Positions 32,749-40,184 of a stretch of 64,000 nt of DNA are shown here, in pieces; the stretch's first letter is position 1, and each line of letters starts with the position of its first letter. The stretch is from Limnohabitans curvus (lineage in GTDB: Bacteria > Pseudomonadota > Gammaproteobacteria > Burkholderiales > Burkholderiaceae_C), in the NCBI RefSeq assembly GCF_003063475.1, contig NZ_NESP01000001.1:2294001-2358000 (forward strand), written 5' to 3'. A program made the translations under genes and the position numbers. A model generated the notes under the pieces. That model was not told the origin of the DNA and did not search any database. It saw only the letters and a program-made list of their open reading frames with translations.

Positions 32749-35700
32749 TTATATAAATTGGGGTCTGTTATCCGCCGATTTGACTTGAGATTTGAATCCG
32801 TATGTCCGATTGGCAAGTTCCCACTCATTGCTTGTTGTGTTTCTCACGTTGACCAATTCAAGCATCTCCTCCAGATTGACTGTGTCAAGTGCATAGAAGT
32901 AGGTTTTCAGCCCATCTGCAGTCTTAGTTTTAGTTCGATCGTGAGAAAGGCCAACTATTTTCAGAAGTTTGTTCAATGTTTTGGTGGGAGATTTTTCTAT
33001 TTCTTCCCCAATGGTGAAACCAAACTGAGCCTCAACGAAGAGGCTCAGTTTTTTGCATAGTTCGGAAAAATCAGCAAGATCATGTGCAGAAAAATCCGAA
33101 TTCTGGAATTCGTGGTCTTTAAAAACAGGTGTTGACGCTAGTAGCTCATCCAGTAATACGACTCTCGCATACCTGTCAGGCATTCTGTCGAATGGCGTTC
33201 GTGTTTTGTTTGAATATTTTTCCTTGAAACTCTTGGAAGCATCTCGCACACTTTGATGATCTGTTAAATCTCTCAGTAATCTGACCGCTCGACGAAGTTT
33301 CCCCCGCTCGTCTTTTTCTAGCAGGTCGGGAGTTACTTGTCGCTGATAAAAGACCTCAATCTTCATCCGCAGGAATGACCAGTAATCTGCTCTGGATATT
33401 TCAGCACTGTCTTCAATGAGATCTTCGATTCGTTCGTACTGCCACTCATCTATGGGTTTCGCTGTCATTATGTTATTTACGTAGTCTGCTTGCTCCAGCT
33501 TCGTTCCAATCGCAAGAGTTTTCTCCCCTAGAAGCTCAAGTTCATCATCTTTGGGCACATAGACAGGCTGCCAACCAGTCTTGACTTTGTAGTCAATGAA
33601 GTTTTTCTTGAGTTGATTTTTTGACTTGCGTTGATCTGTAATGATGTGGGTTGCAAGAGTTAAAAATTCGTCCTCTTCGTTGTAGATTTCACTGTGAGTA
33701 ACGGGATCAAATCCGATGAACGTGTTTGCAATAACTCGGTTTGCAAGCAGCTCGTGCTTGATTACGCCGAATTCAGTCTCAAAGCTGAAGGTTTGGGGCG
33801 ATACCCAGACGCGTACCTCTTTGGGATGTCGTACTCGTCTAATCTGTTGATCAATGTCTTGGTGTGTGTTTATTTGTGTTTCAAAGAAGCCGTAGCAGCA
33901 GTCAACAATCTGCTGATCCCCGTTGAAAGAAATATCAAGACCTGTTCCTAAAGATGGACTGCACAATATTACGTTGTGGGTGCTATAAGCCTCTTGGAAA
34001 TTCAGGATGATGTACTGAGCTTCGGCAGTTTTTGAATTTGTCGATGTGATGCTCTTAGAGATTTCGTTACCGAATTCCTCGACAATCGCGGCCTGAAGTC
34101 GATCTACAAGAGCTTTTGAATTACATGTGACGAAGAGCTTCTTGTTGTCTGCAATGTCTCGCTTCATCCTACCAATTAAGTCATTTTTGGAGGTGAACAT
34201 CTGAAAAACTTCATTGCTTGGTATGTACTCGTTGATGATGATCCATACGCGGTTTTTGTTGCTGTCGTACGGAGTTTCGATTTTTCTAAATCTCGTGAGA
34301 GCTTGGTAGGTAGTCCACCCGAGATCTGCATCTAGTGCAACCACGTTTTTTGCAGATGAAACGGTGTGTTTTAGTAGCTGAAAAACAGTTTCTCGGTTTT
34401 TCACTGTCTCAGATAGGAGATGAGCTAAAACTTGTTCGCTCTCGTCAATGATGACTAGGTCGTAAACCCTACCTTGCACTTTCCAAAGGCTGTCTAAGCA
34501 AACGCCATATTGCTCTTTGCGGTTGATGTTTTCCTGACGGCTGTAATCCTTGTCGTCAAGATAACAGTTCAACTCCAGACGATTGCACAGTTGTTTGATC
34601 AATGCTTGTCGGTGACCTATCAACAGAATCCTGTAGTCGTTGCGTAAAGAGCGTGGAGGTTCGTCAAAATCTGTATTTTCAAGTTGTTCGAGAGTTGCAA
34701 AGTCTCGAGACCTAACCACGTTCCGGATCACTTCGATCAATGACTCTGTTTTCCCAGATCCCTTCGGGCTTCGTATTAGGGTGAGGCCTCCGTGTAATGC
34801 ACTGATTTCTAAATATTTTTGGTTTAGAAATTGAATTTGACTAGCTCCGTTAAACGGATCTTTCCACTTGACGTCGATCAGCCGCTCGTTTTGTCGATTA
34901 CGGATGTCTGCTTGAGCATGTTTAATTGCATCAACGAAATCAAATTCATCAACTGTCTTGTTCGCCTTATTGCTATCGGATTCCATCCACCAAGTCGTTG
35001 TGCATGTTGAGCAGCGCAAGTATGTGTTTTGTTGGGCATTTAGGTTGACAAATGCGCTTGCATTCTTGTCGTTGTGTTTTGGACAGTAGATTTTTGTGTG
35101 TTCTCGGATGTCTGCAAGTCGAATGAGCGCGCCGTCTAATTTTCTAACTTCGAGGTCTTTTTTTAGCTTCTGTTTTGACCTTCGTGAAGTGATTCCGAAA
35201 GTGGCTACTTCATCGCTGTTCGGATTAATGCCTCTTTCTACCTGTCCTAGTTCGATTAATTCATCTACGACATTCGATGGGATGTGTCTGTTGAAAAGTT
35301 GGTGGCGAGCTTGCTGGTTTCCATATGAAATACGGGATGGGTCATGTGTGCTGGGATCTCCACAATATTTCAGCCCCAGTGCGCGTTTGATAGCTCTGTA
35401 ATCGTCGGGTTCGGTTATATCGTGATCAACTAAAAAGCAGAGCCTAAATCTGTTTTTCTCAACTGTGTGATTAGCGGTGGTGTAGTAAAACGTAAGGTGG
35501 TTTTGTGAAAATTCGTTCTCAAGAGCTTCACGTAATGTCGTGCCAGCATCAACATCTACGGCAATCAGGTTCGTAAGGTGGTAGTTCTTACTAGAGCGTT
35601 TGTCGCTCAAAAGTTGAGCGCAAAAGGGGTGTCCGTCTGAGATGTGTGCAATCAGCTCTTGCACTGATAGTTCGACGTTTTTCCAGCCATTTCCTAGATA

Positions 35701-35772
35701 GTGTGTGTCTCCGTTGATGTGTTTATCAACGATATTTGGGTTGATGGCAACCTTGATTCTGTTTTCTTGCAT
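32749..35772 (-). CDS. Plasmid-type replication protein: primase-helicase fusion (CyRepA1-like)
   Basis: A 1007-residue multidomain protein. An archaeo-eukaryotic-primase-like start has the metal pair LIAVDVDAG (Asp73, Asp75) and HDPSRISYGN near 143-152. A zinc ribbon follows (C230, H233, C254, C257). Then comes a superfamily 2-type helicase: Walker A SPKGSGKT (335-342), Walker B IIDES (441-445), and a motif VI-like QQIRRVRHP in the second RecA lobe. This order matches replication proteins called CyRepA1 in plasmids. It would start replication of the excised element. A strong SD (AGGGGG) precedes the ATG, itself preceded by a pseudoknot-capable leader. Confidence 0.75.
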   Translation of the reverse strand: MQENRIKVAINPNIVDKHINGDTHYLGNGWKNVELSVQELIAHISDGHPFCAQLLSDKRSSKNYHLTNLIAVDVDAGTTLREALENEFSQNHLTFYYTTANHTVEKNRFRLCFLVDHDITEPDDYRAIKRALGLKYCGDPSTHDPSRISYGNQQARHQLFNRHIPSNVVDELIELGQVERGINPNSDEVATFGITSRRSKQKLKKDLEVRKLDGALIRLADIREHTKIYCPKHNDKNASAFVNLNAQQNTYLRCSTCTTTWWMESDSNKANKTVDEFDFVDAIKHAQADIRNRQNERLIDVKWKDPFNGASQIQFLNQKYLEISALHGGLTLIRSPKGSGKTESLIEVIRNVVRSRDFATLEQLENTDFDEPPRSLRNDYRILLIGHRQALIKQLCNRLELNCYLDDKDYSRQENINRKEQYGVCLDSLWKVQGRVYDLVIIDESEQVLAHLLSETVKNRETVFQLLKHTVSSAKNVVALDADLGWTTYQALTRFRKIETPYDSNKNRVWIIINEYIPSNEVFQMFTSKNDLIGRMKRDIADNKKLFVTCNSKALVDRLQAAIVEEFGNEISKSITSTNSKTAEAQYIILNFQEAYSTHNVILCSPSLGTGLDISFNGDQQIVDCCYGFFETQINTHQDIDQQIRRVRHPKEVRVWVSPQTFSFETEFGVIKHELLANRVIANTFIGFDPVTHSEIYNEEDEFLTLATHIITDQRKSKNQLKKNFIDYKVKTGWQPVYVPKDDELELLGEKTLAIGTKLEQADYVNNIMTAKPIDEWQYERIEDLIEDSAEISRADYWSFLRMKIEVFYQRQVTPDLLEKDERGKLRRAVRLLRDLTDHQSVRDASKSFKEKYSNKTRTPFDRMPDRYARVVLLDELLASTPVFKDHEFQNSDFSAHDLADFSELCKKLSLFVEAQFGFTIGEEIEKSPTKTLNKLLKIVGLSHDRTKTKTADGLKTYFYALDTVNLEEMLELVNVRNTTSNEWELANRTYGFKSQVKSADNRPQFI

Positions 35773-35791
35773 GTAGTCCCCCTAGTAGGTC

Positions 35792-35869
35792 GAGTCCGAT
35801 TGACCTGTGACCGTGAATACATGCAGGGGAGGGGGATGAGGTCGGACTCAAGTTCCCCTGCACGTATTC
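35792..35869 (-). promoter_or_regulatory. Pseudoknot-capable leader upstream of the replication gene
   Basis: Stem 1 pairs 35815-35830 with 35854-35869 (16 bp, one G-U on the minus strand). Stem 2 pairs 35842-35849, inside the stem-1 loop, with 35792-35799 (8 bp, perfect) just before the SD of the rep gene. This is H-type pseudoknot topology. Translation control of rep by such structures is known in IncI/IncL-type plasmids; the role here is inferred. Confidence 0.6.
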
Positions 35870-36519
35870 CGTGTCTGGGGGTATTTATACCCTGTTGATA
35901 ACCGTATTGGACTCCAAGGATGCTTGATTCATCTTGTTAATCAGGTCTGTGGCCTTGCGCGATACCTGTGCTTGCTCAATGTGGGCATAGCGCATGGTTG
36001 TTTTGATGTCCGAGTGACCTAGGATTTCCTTGACCTCATAGAGGTTCATGCCGTTCTGAATAAGACGGGTTGCAAGCGTATGGCGCAAGGTGTGAGCTGA
36101 GCAATCAGGCAATCCAGCTCGTTGGAATGCCTTGTGAAACGTCATGTTGATGTGTTTTCTTGCCGCCCCCTGTGAATCGGTGAAAACGAACATGGAATTC
36201 CTGTTGGCATACCGTCTAGAAAGCACTTCAAACACTCTGTCCGACATGAACAAGATTGATTCGTTCTTGACCTTGGACCTCCAGAGGGCAATCGACCTGT
36301 GTGTGAAGTTGATTTGGGACCACTCAAGCGTGCAAATCTCACCGTGCCTTGCCCCTGTATCCAGCAAGGTGATGATGAAGTCGTGAACGTCCTGCATCTG
36401 GGTCTTGATGCGAGGAATACGGTCTTCATAGGGTGCTAGACCCTTTACATCACGCCTTGGGTCAACTGCCTCAAGAAGCCGCTGTGGACTTCCCACGCAA
36501 CTGTAGACAAACTCAAGCC

Positions 36520-37374
36520 TCAAATTGAGGCGCGTTCAAACGCCTCTGGACTAACGCCACCCAAATGGCTGTGGCGTCGGGTTCGATTGTAAAAAGCTTC
36601 TATGTAATCAAATACATCTGCCCGAGCCAGATCACGGGTTTTGTAAATGCGCTTGCGAATTCGTTCTTTTTTCAAAGAACTGAAGAATGACTCAGCCACT
36701 GCGTTGTCCCAGCAATTGCCACGACGACTCATACTCGGCAACAGTTGATTGGCATCACAAAACCGTTTCCAGTCATCGCTGCCGTATTGGCTACCTTGAT
36801 CTGAATGGACGATCACCTCCTGATTAGGTTTGCGACGCCATACAGCCATCATCAACGCATCCAAGACCAGCTCTTTAGCAATCGTAGGTTTCATGGACCA
36901 GCCAACCACTGCACGCGAGTGCAAATCTAATACAACTGCCAAATACAGCCAACCTTGCCATGTTCGAATGTAGGTAATGTCCGTTACCCATACACGGTCT
37001 GGCGCGTCAACTGTGAATTCACGATTGACACGGTTGGGCGCAAGAATAGACGGACGACCCTTAACGGACTTAGGACTTTTGTAGCCCCTCACAGCTTGTA
37101 TCTTGTGGCTGCGCATGATCCGCTCTACGCGATGCTTGCCGCATGTCTCGCCAGCTTCTCGTAAATCGGCAAACACGCGCGGCGAGCCGTAGACGCCGCC
37201 ACTGGCCGCATATGAGTCACGGATCAGGCCAAGTAGGCGTTCATCTTGAATCGCACGATTTGAGTTTGGCTGGTGTAGCCAAGCATAAAAACCTGCACGC
37301 GCGACCTTCAACACCCGACACATCGTTGCTACTTTGTATTCATGCCGATGATCATTAATGAAACGGTACTTCAC
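36520..37374 (-). CDS. IS3-family transposase OrfB (DDE integrase domain)
   Basis: A 284-residue catalytic half, starting at a GTG that overlaps the orfA stop but normally made as an OrfAB fusion by -1 frameshifting. An HTH_21-like region (RLLGLIRDSYAASGGVYGSPR) precedes the rve domain. The DDE triad is D132 (VTDITYI), D192 (HSDQGSQY) and E228 (DNAVAESFFSSLKKE), with 35 residues between the second and third, as expected for the family. The C-terminal YNRTRRHSHLGGVSPE is typical. All catalytic residues are present. Confidence 0.95.
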   Translation of the reverse strand: MKYRFINDHRHEYKVATMCRVLKVARAGFYAWLHQPNSNRAIQDERLLGLIRDSYAASGGVYGSPRVFADLREAGETCGKHRVERIMRSHKIQAVRGYKSPKSVKGRPSILAPNRVNREFTVDAPDRVWVTDITYIRTWQGWLYLAVVLDLHSRAVVGWSMKPTIAKELVLDALMMAVWRRKPNQEVIVHSDQGSQYGSDDWKRFCDANQLLPSMSRRGNCWDNAVAESFFSSLKKERIRKRIYKTRDLARADVFDYIEAFYNRTRRHSHLGGVSPEAFERASI

Positions 37375-37655
37375 TCGAGCTCCCTTGCAAAGTACCGAGC
37401 GGCCTTTTTTAGAATATCGCGCTCCTCCTCTGAACGATGAAGTTGAGCTCTTAGTCTGAGAATTTCACTTTTTGCAGCAAGCAGCTCGGAAGCTTGTTGG
37501 TCGGTTTTGTCTGGCTTAACAGCATTAACCCACTTGTAGAGGCTGTGCGCTGAAACGCCAAGCCTTGCTGAGACTTCAGCGACTGAATAGCCTCGCTCGA
37601 TGATTTGACGAACTGCTTCGTCTTTAAATTCAGGGGTAAAACGTGGTGGCGACAT
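37371..37655 (-). CDS. IS3-family transposase OrfA (HTH protein)
   Basis: A 94-residue protein: N-terminal helix-turn-helix (RFTPEFKDEAVRQIIERGYS, SARLGVSAHSLYKWV) that binds the terminal repeats, then a leucine-zipper-like coiled coil (LLAAKSEILRLRAQLHRSEEE). It stops four bases into orfB. Near its end the codons CTA AAA AAG form the slippery run for -1 frameshifting into OrfB. Confidence 0.95.
   Translation of the reverse strand: MSPPRFTPEFKDEAVRQIIERGYSVAEVSARLGVSAHSLYKWVNAVKPDKTDQQASELLAAKSEILRLRAQLHRSEEERDILKKAARYFARELE
37404..37410 (-). other. A6G programmed -1 frameshift site of the IS
   Basis: AAAAAAG on the minus strand within orfA; the -1 frame is open from here into orfB, giving the OrfAB transposase. 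Confidence 0.8.
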
Positions 37656-38229
37656 GGTCTGCTCCTATGAAGAAATCATAGGCCCGAGCTGTCTACTGCA
37701 CCGTGGGAAGTCCACTGTTCCTCCTCGACTGTCAGGTAACGCAGACGACCACGAGACAGTTTGACGCTGGGGATTTCGACTTCGGGGACCTGATAGCCCA
37801 TCCGTTTGGCATATTTGATGGTGCCACCAACTTGGTTGAGAGCATGCTTGATCGTCTGGTTGCTGTATGCCTTACGTTCCATGTCCACCTTGAAGCGCTC
37901 GATGTCACGACTTTGCAATAGATGGAGGTGGGGGACGTAGGAGAAGAACTCTGCCGCCCGCATTGACCAGAGATTGACCACGTAATGGCTGACGATTTTC
38001 TTCTTGGATGCTGAATATGCCTTGAATGCTTCCAGCGTGTCGATGGTTGGTTTGACGCCGAGTTGATATTGCTCAATTAACTGCTTGCGCCAGTTTGATT
38101 CGAGTCGTTCGGCAAGGGCTTTGTCAGTTGTTTTGGACGACTTGATGTGGCTCTTACCCAAGTACTGGAATTGGATGTACCAGTACTTCGAGCCGTCGCG
38201 CTTGATGATTGCCATTGACGGATGCGCTG

Positions 38230-38499
38230 TCAGTCGGATTTCTGTTTACGGAACTTGCGGCTGATGTTGTAGTGATAGGTCGGTGAACCCTTCGGTGTTA
38301 CGTCCGCCCCCTCGATGAATGCGCGAAGTACAACTTCACGGTGCTCGTCATGGATTAACCGATAGATTGCCCTTGCCGCATCTGCCTTGCTGCCTCCTTC
38401 ACTGAGGATGGTTCGACCGTCTTGCACTGCCTTGGCATAGCGGTTTTTGTCCTTGGCTTCGATTGGTTGTTTTGGGGTTTCGGGGGATGTTTTGGTCAT
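38230..38499 (-). CDS. Small basic protein upstream of integrase (unknown)
   Basis: An 89-residue charged protein I do not recognise. Residues ~17-70 (KNRYAKAVQDGRTILSEGG, SKADAARAIYRLIHDEHREV) look helical and could include a helix-turn-helix. It is in the same direction as the integrase, ending 14 bp before its start, so the two are probably cotranscribed. That position is typical for excisionases and directionality factors, but sequence evidence for that is lacking. Confidence 0.55.
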   Translation of the reverse strand: MTKTSPETPKQPIEAKDKNRYAKAVQDGRTILSEGGSKADAARAIYRLIHDEHREVVLRAFIEGADVTPKGSPTYHYNISRKFRKQKSD

Positions 38500-38801
38500 G
38501 GATGCTCCACACGTTTATTAAGGTGCGGGGACCATCCCTGAGATTTTGAATAGGGGCAACATTTGATTCGATGCCTTCAAGCTGAGACGCTACCCCTAGT
38601 GTCTTGCAACTTCTGACTGCTCTAGATATAGTGTTTGTGCCAGAACGTAAAAAACCAAGGTTGCAGCCTTGGTTTTCACGTCCCGCCTGTTACGAGCAGG
38701 GAGGGCAATCAGCAGATTTGTTTACTGAAGATTTTGAATCTTGCCATAGATTTAGGCTGGTTTGCTCGGGTCAGACCCCAATGGGGAGAAAGATCTACAA
38801 C
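38500..38801. other. Intergenic region upstream of the integrase operon
   Basis: About 300 bp that should contain the promoter of the 89-aa/integrase unit. A strong hairpin lies in the middle (38651-38676). No gene longer than a few dozen codons was credible apart from the 44-aa one starting at 38802. Confidence 0.5.
38651..38676. terminator. Perfect 10-bp hairpin, bidirectional terminator-like
   Basis: AAAACCAAGG / CCTTGGTTTT with a TTGCAG loop; A-run on the left and T4 on the right. Confidence 0.6.
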
Positions 38802-38936
38802 ATGAAGATCGGACGCAACGCTGAAACCGGGAAATTTACTCCCGTGAAAGATGCCAAAGCCCAGCCGAAAACCCATGTGGTGGAGACGATCAAGCGTACG
38901 CCTAAGTCGCCGTCGTCAAAACCTCGTGGTAAGTAA
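38802..38936 (+). CDS. Small basic protein (44 aa), conserved-looking
   Basis: Starts MKIGRNAETGKFTPVKDAKA and ends in a basic, Ser/Pro-rich tail. The opening GRNAETGKFTPVKDA…KTHVVETIK recalls a family of very small hypothetical proteins seen in proteobacteria, often near phage or integron genes. GGAGAAAG lies upstream with a longish spacing; an in-frame ATG at 38781 is the alternative start. No function known. Confidence 0.5.
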   Translation: MKIGRNAETGKFTPVKDAKAQPKTHVVETIKRTPKSPSSKPRGK

Positions 38937-38996
38937 GCTGCCGCTTTAGCTATATGCCCTTGGTTTGGAGTGAAAACTTTGTACCAAGGGCATTGA

Positions 38997-39326
38997 TTAT
39001 TTTTTCTCGTTGCTTCTTCGTCCCCGACGCTTAGGTTCTTCTTTTTCGAATTCGTCTTCAAGCATTGAGAAGAGTGCAAAGAAGCCGGCAACTGACAGCG
39101 TGACCGTATTAGCTTCGAGTAATGCCTCAAGAATATCGCTTGAAAATACCGACAGTCCAAGCATTAGCATTGGAAATAGCGAAGTTCCTGTTGCGAAGTC
39201 ATAGGCGGTAACTCTCGATATGAACTTTTTTCGTTCAAGGAGAAAGTATTTGGCCAACGAAAAAAGTAGTGCGATGGCGACTGATACTAGGTCAACCCAG
39301 CTGCCATCTATCTCGAAAGATGGCAT
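38997..39326 (-). CDS. Small membrane protein (about three helices)
   Basis: A 109-residue protein with hydrophobic segments at ~10-30 (WVDLVSVAIALLFSLAKYFLL), ~50-70 (FPMLMLGLSVFSSDILEALL) and ~75-90 (VTLSVAGFFALFSML), ending in a highly charged tail (EDEFEKEEPKRRGRRSNEKK). Its ATG overlaps the stop of the upstream small membrane gene (TAATG), so the two are coupled. The size and charged tail recall holin-like or superinfection proteins, but no family match can be claimed. Confidence 0.55.
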   Translation of the reverse strand: MPSFEIDGSWVDLVSVAIALLFSLAKYFLLERKKFISRVTAYDFATGTSLFPMLMLGLSVFSSDILEALLEANTVTLSVAGFFALFSMLEDEFEKEEPKRRGRRSNEKK

Positions 39327-39547
39327 TAACGTATTTGGTACAACTTTAGAGCGACTGCTCCAGCTCCACCTATTGCGGCACCATAAGGTCGAAGATCAAA
39401 GTCCACGAACGCACTGAAGAAGGCTCCGGCGATAACCGTACCCAAAAGCGCAAAAGACGCAATGACTTTTGCTTTGTGAAAGTAGTTGTGCTTCTTCATG
39501 AACTTGATGGTACTCACGGCTACCTGTGGATAGTGTGGATAACTCAT
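39326..39547 (-). CDS. Small membrane protein (one or two helices)
   Basis: 73 residues from the first ATG, or 57 from ATG at 39499. The hydrophobic stretch VIASFALLGTVIAGAFFSAFV is followed by DLRPYGAAIGGAGAVALKLY, a possible second glycine-rich helix. Immediately upstream of, and coupled to, the 109-residue membrane protein. No strong SD at either ATG, so the start is uncertain. Function unknown. Confidence 0.5.
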   Translation of the reverse strand: MSYPHYPQVAVSTIKFMKKHNYFHKAKVIASFALLGTVIAGAFFSAFVDFDLRPYGAAIGGAGAVALKLYQIR

Positions 39548-39754
39548 ATTAATTTTATATTGGTAACCACTTCTTGCAGCTGGTTATTGTTACCTGCCCC
39601 GATTGTGGTGTTCGGGCATCCCCCTGCGGAAATCCAGTCTGGGTTGTGACTGGGGTGACCCAATACACCACCTGTATGTGTGGAACTGCTGGATGAGGGG
39701 AGTGTGATGTCCTCTGCGGAAGAGGTGTGAATGCCACGACACGCAAGTAGGGGG
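39548..39754. other. Element right end, non-coding, with repeats
   Basis: About 200 bp next to attR. CTGCGGAA occurs twice within similar CCxCTGCGGAA contexts (39621-39631 and 39711-39721). Inverted repeats GGTAAC/GTTACC and CCAGTC/GACTGG are also present. These could be integrase arm-type sites. Confidence 0.4.
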
Positions 39755-39792
39755 TTGGGAAGCAAGAGTCCTACCATTGAACGACACCCGCA
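39755..39792. repeat. att repeat copy 2 (5' half of tRNA-Gly)
   Basis: 38 bp identical to 30184-30221. The 3' half of the tRNA is missing, so this is not a functional tRNA. Confidence 0.92.
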
Positions 39793-39801
39793 TAAGTCTG
39801 G

Positions 39802-39807
39802 ATTGTA
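39802..39807 (-). promoter_or_regulatory. Probable ancestral tRNA-Gly -10 box
   Basis: TACAAT on the minus strand, ~10 bp before the tRNA-half 5' end, with TTAGTC 15 bp further upstream. This would be the original promoter, now separated from the intact tRNA. Confidence 0.4.
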
Positions 39808-39865
39808 GGGGCGAGTGATCTAGACTAATATTTCAAGCAGTTAGATATTCTGAGAGAAGAGCTGC

Positions 39866-40129
39866 ATGAAAAAAGTCACAAAAATTTGCATTGGCTTATC
39901 CATCTTGTTGCCTATGTGGGCATCCGCACAAAGCTGCAACGACATCAAGGACAAAGACAAAGCCAACTACTGCCGCGCACTCGATACCAACGACAAGTCA
40001 CATTGTCAAAAAATTGGTAGCAATGATTTGCTTAACCTGTGCATGGGCAAAGTCGAAAACGACATCAAATATTGCCGCCGCATCACCACCGACAAAATCA
40101 AGAAAAGATGTGAAAACAGCATTCGCTGA
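39866..40129 (+). CDS. Secreted Cys-rich small repeat protein
   Basis: An 87-residue protein with a signal peptide (ICIGLSILLPMWASA-Q) and about 65 mature residues. The mature part holds seven Cys in a regular helical pattern: SCNDIKDKDKANYCRAL, SHCQKIGSNDLLNLCMGKV, KYCRRITTDKIKKRCENSI. Each unit of ~18-20 residues has Cys about 10-13 apart, as in helical-hairpin repeats pinned by disulfides. It lies just outside the element. Family not recognised; periplasmic or secreted. Confidence 0.65.
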   Translation: MKKVTKICIGLSILLPMWASAQSCNDIKDKDKANYCRALDTNDKSHCQKIGSNDLLNLCMGKVENDIKYCRRITTDKIKKRCENSIR

Positions 40130-40135
40130 GAATGC

Positions 40136-40164
40136 AAAAAAGCATCCACCAGGGATGCTTTTTT
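40136..40164. terminator. Bidirectional Rho-independent terminator
   Basis: AAAAAAGCATCC / GGATGCTTTTTT with an ACCAG loop, between two convergent genes. Confidence 0.92.
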
Positions 40165-40184
40165 AGGGTGAGCGTGGCTCAGTC

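Larger units (their letters stand above)
36485..37714 (-). mobile_element. IS3-family insertion sequence, 1230 bp
   Basis: Terminal inverted repeats begin TGGACTTCCCACG at both ends and continue with an imperfect GTAGAC block. A CTG target duplication flanks it (36482-36484 and 37715-37717). It carries orfA, orfB and an A6G frameshift site. The 3-bp duplication fits the IS3 or IS51 subgroups better than IS407 (4 bp) or IS2 (5 bp). It looks intact and recent. Confidence 0.95.
35885..38215 (-). pseudogene. Tyrosine recombinase (integrase), interrupted by IS3-family element
   Basis: The 5' part (38215 to 37715, 167 codons) has an Arm-binding-like N-terminus (AIIKRDGSKYWYIQFQYLGK) and a SAM-like core-binding domain, ending LRYLTVEEEQ. 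The 3' part (36481 to 35885) resumes exactly in frame with RLLEAVDPRR and has the catalytic set: Arg in TGARHGEICTLEW, Lys in RSKVKNE, HTLRHTLATRL, GHSDIKTT and Tyr in MRYAH. Removing 36485-37714 and one CTG copy restores a 365-residue protein. As sequenced it is broken, so the element is probably unable to excise without help. Confidence 0.93.
30184..39792. mobile_element. Integrated element at tRNA-Gly carrying a RiPP-type locus
   Basis: The 9.6-kb segment is bounded by 38-bp perfect direct repeats of the tRNA-Gly 5' half. It carries a tyrosine integrase (now interrupted by an IS), a plasmid-type primase-helicase replication protein, small accessory genes and an AT-rich cargo of regulator, candidate precursor peptide, ATP-grasp ligase and membrane protein. 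No phage structural, relaxase or conjugation genes are seen, so it looks like a replicative integrative element or phage satellite-like island. The element lies on the 5' side of the tRNA, the reverse of the usual arrangement. Confidence 0.85.

Noticed and set aside
32604-32828. 74-codon open frame on the - strand downstream of the rep gene
   Set aside because: Overlaps the rep 3' end in another frame, no SD, no recognisable features.
39544-39777. Short open frames on the - strand at the element's right end
   Set aside because: They run into the att repeat, lack SD and protein-like composition, and overlap three other frames.
39755-39792. Second tRNA-Gly gene
   Set aside because: Only the 5' half is present; no T-arm or CCA. 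It is the attR repeat.
30184-39792. Prophage
   Set aside because: No capsid, terminase, tail, lysis or repressor-type phage genes; only integrase, replication protein and small genes.
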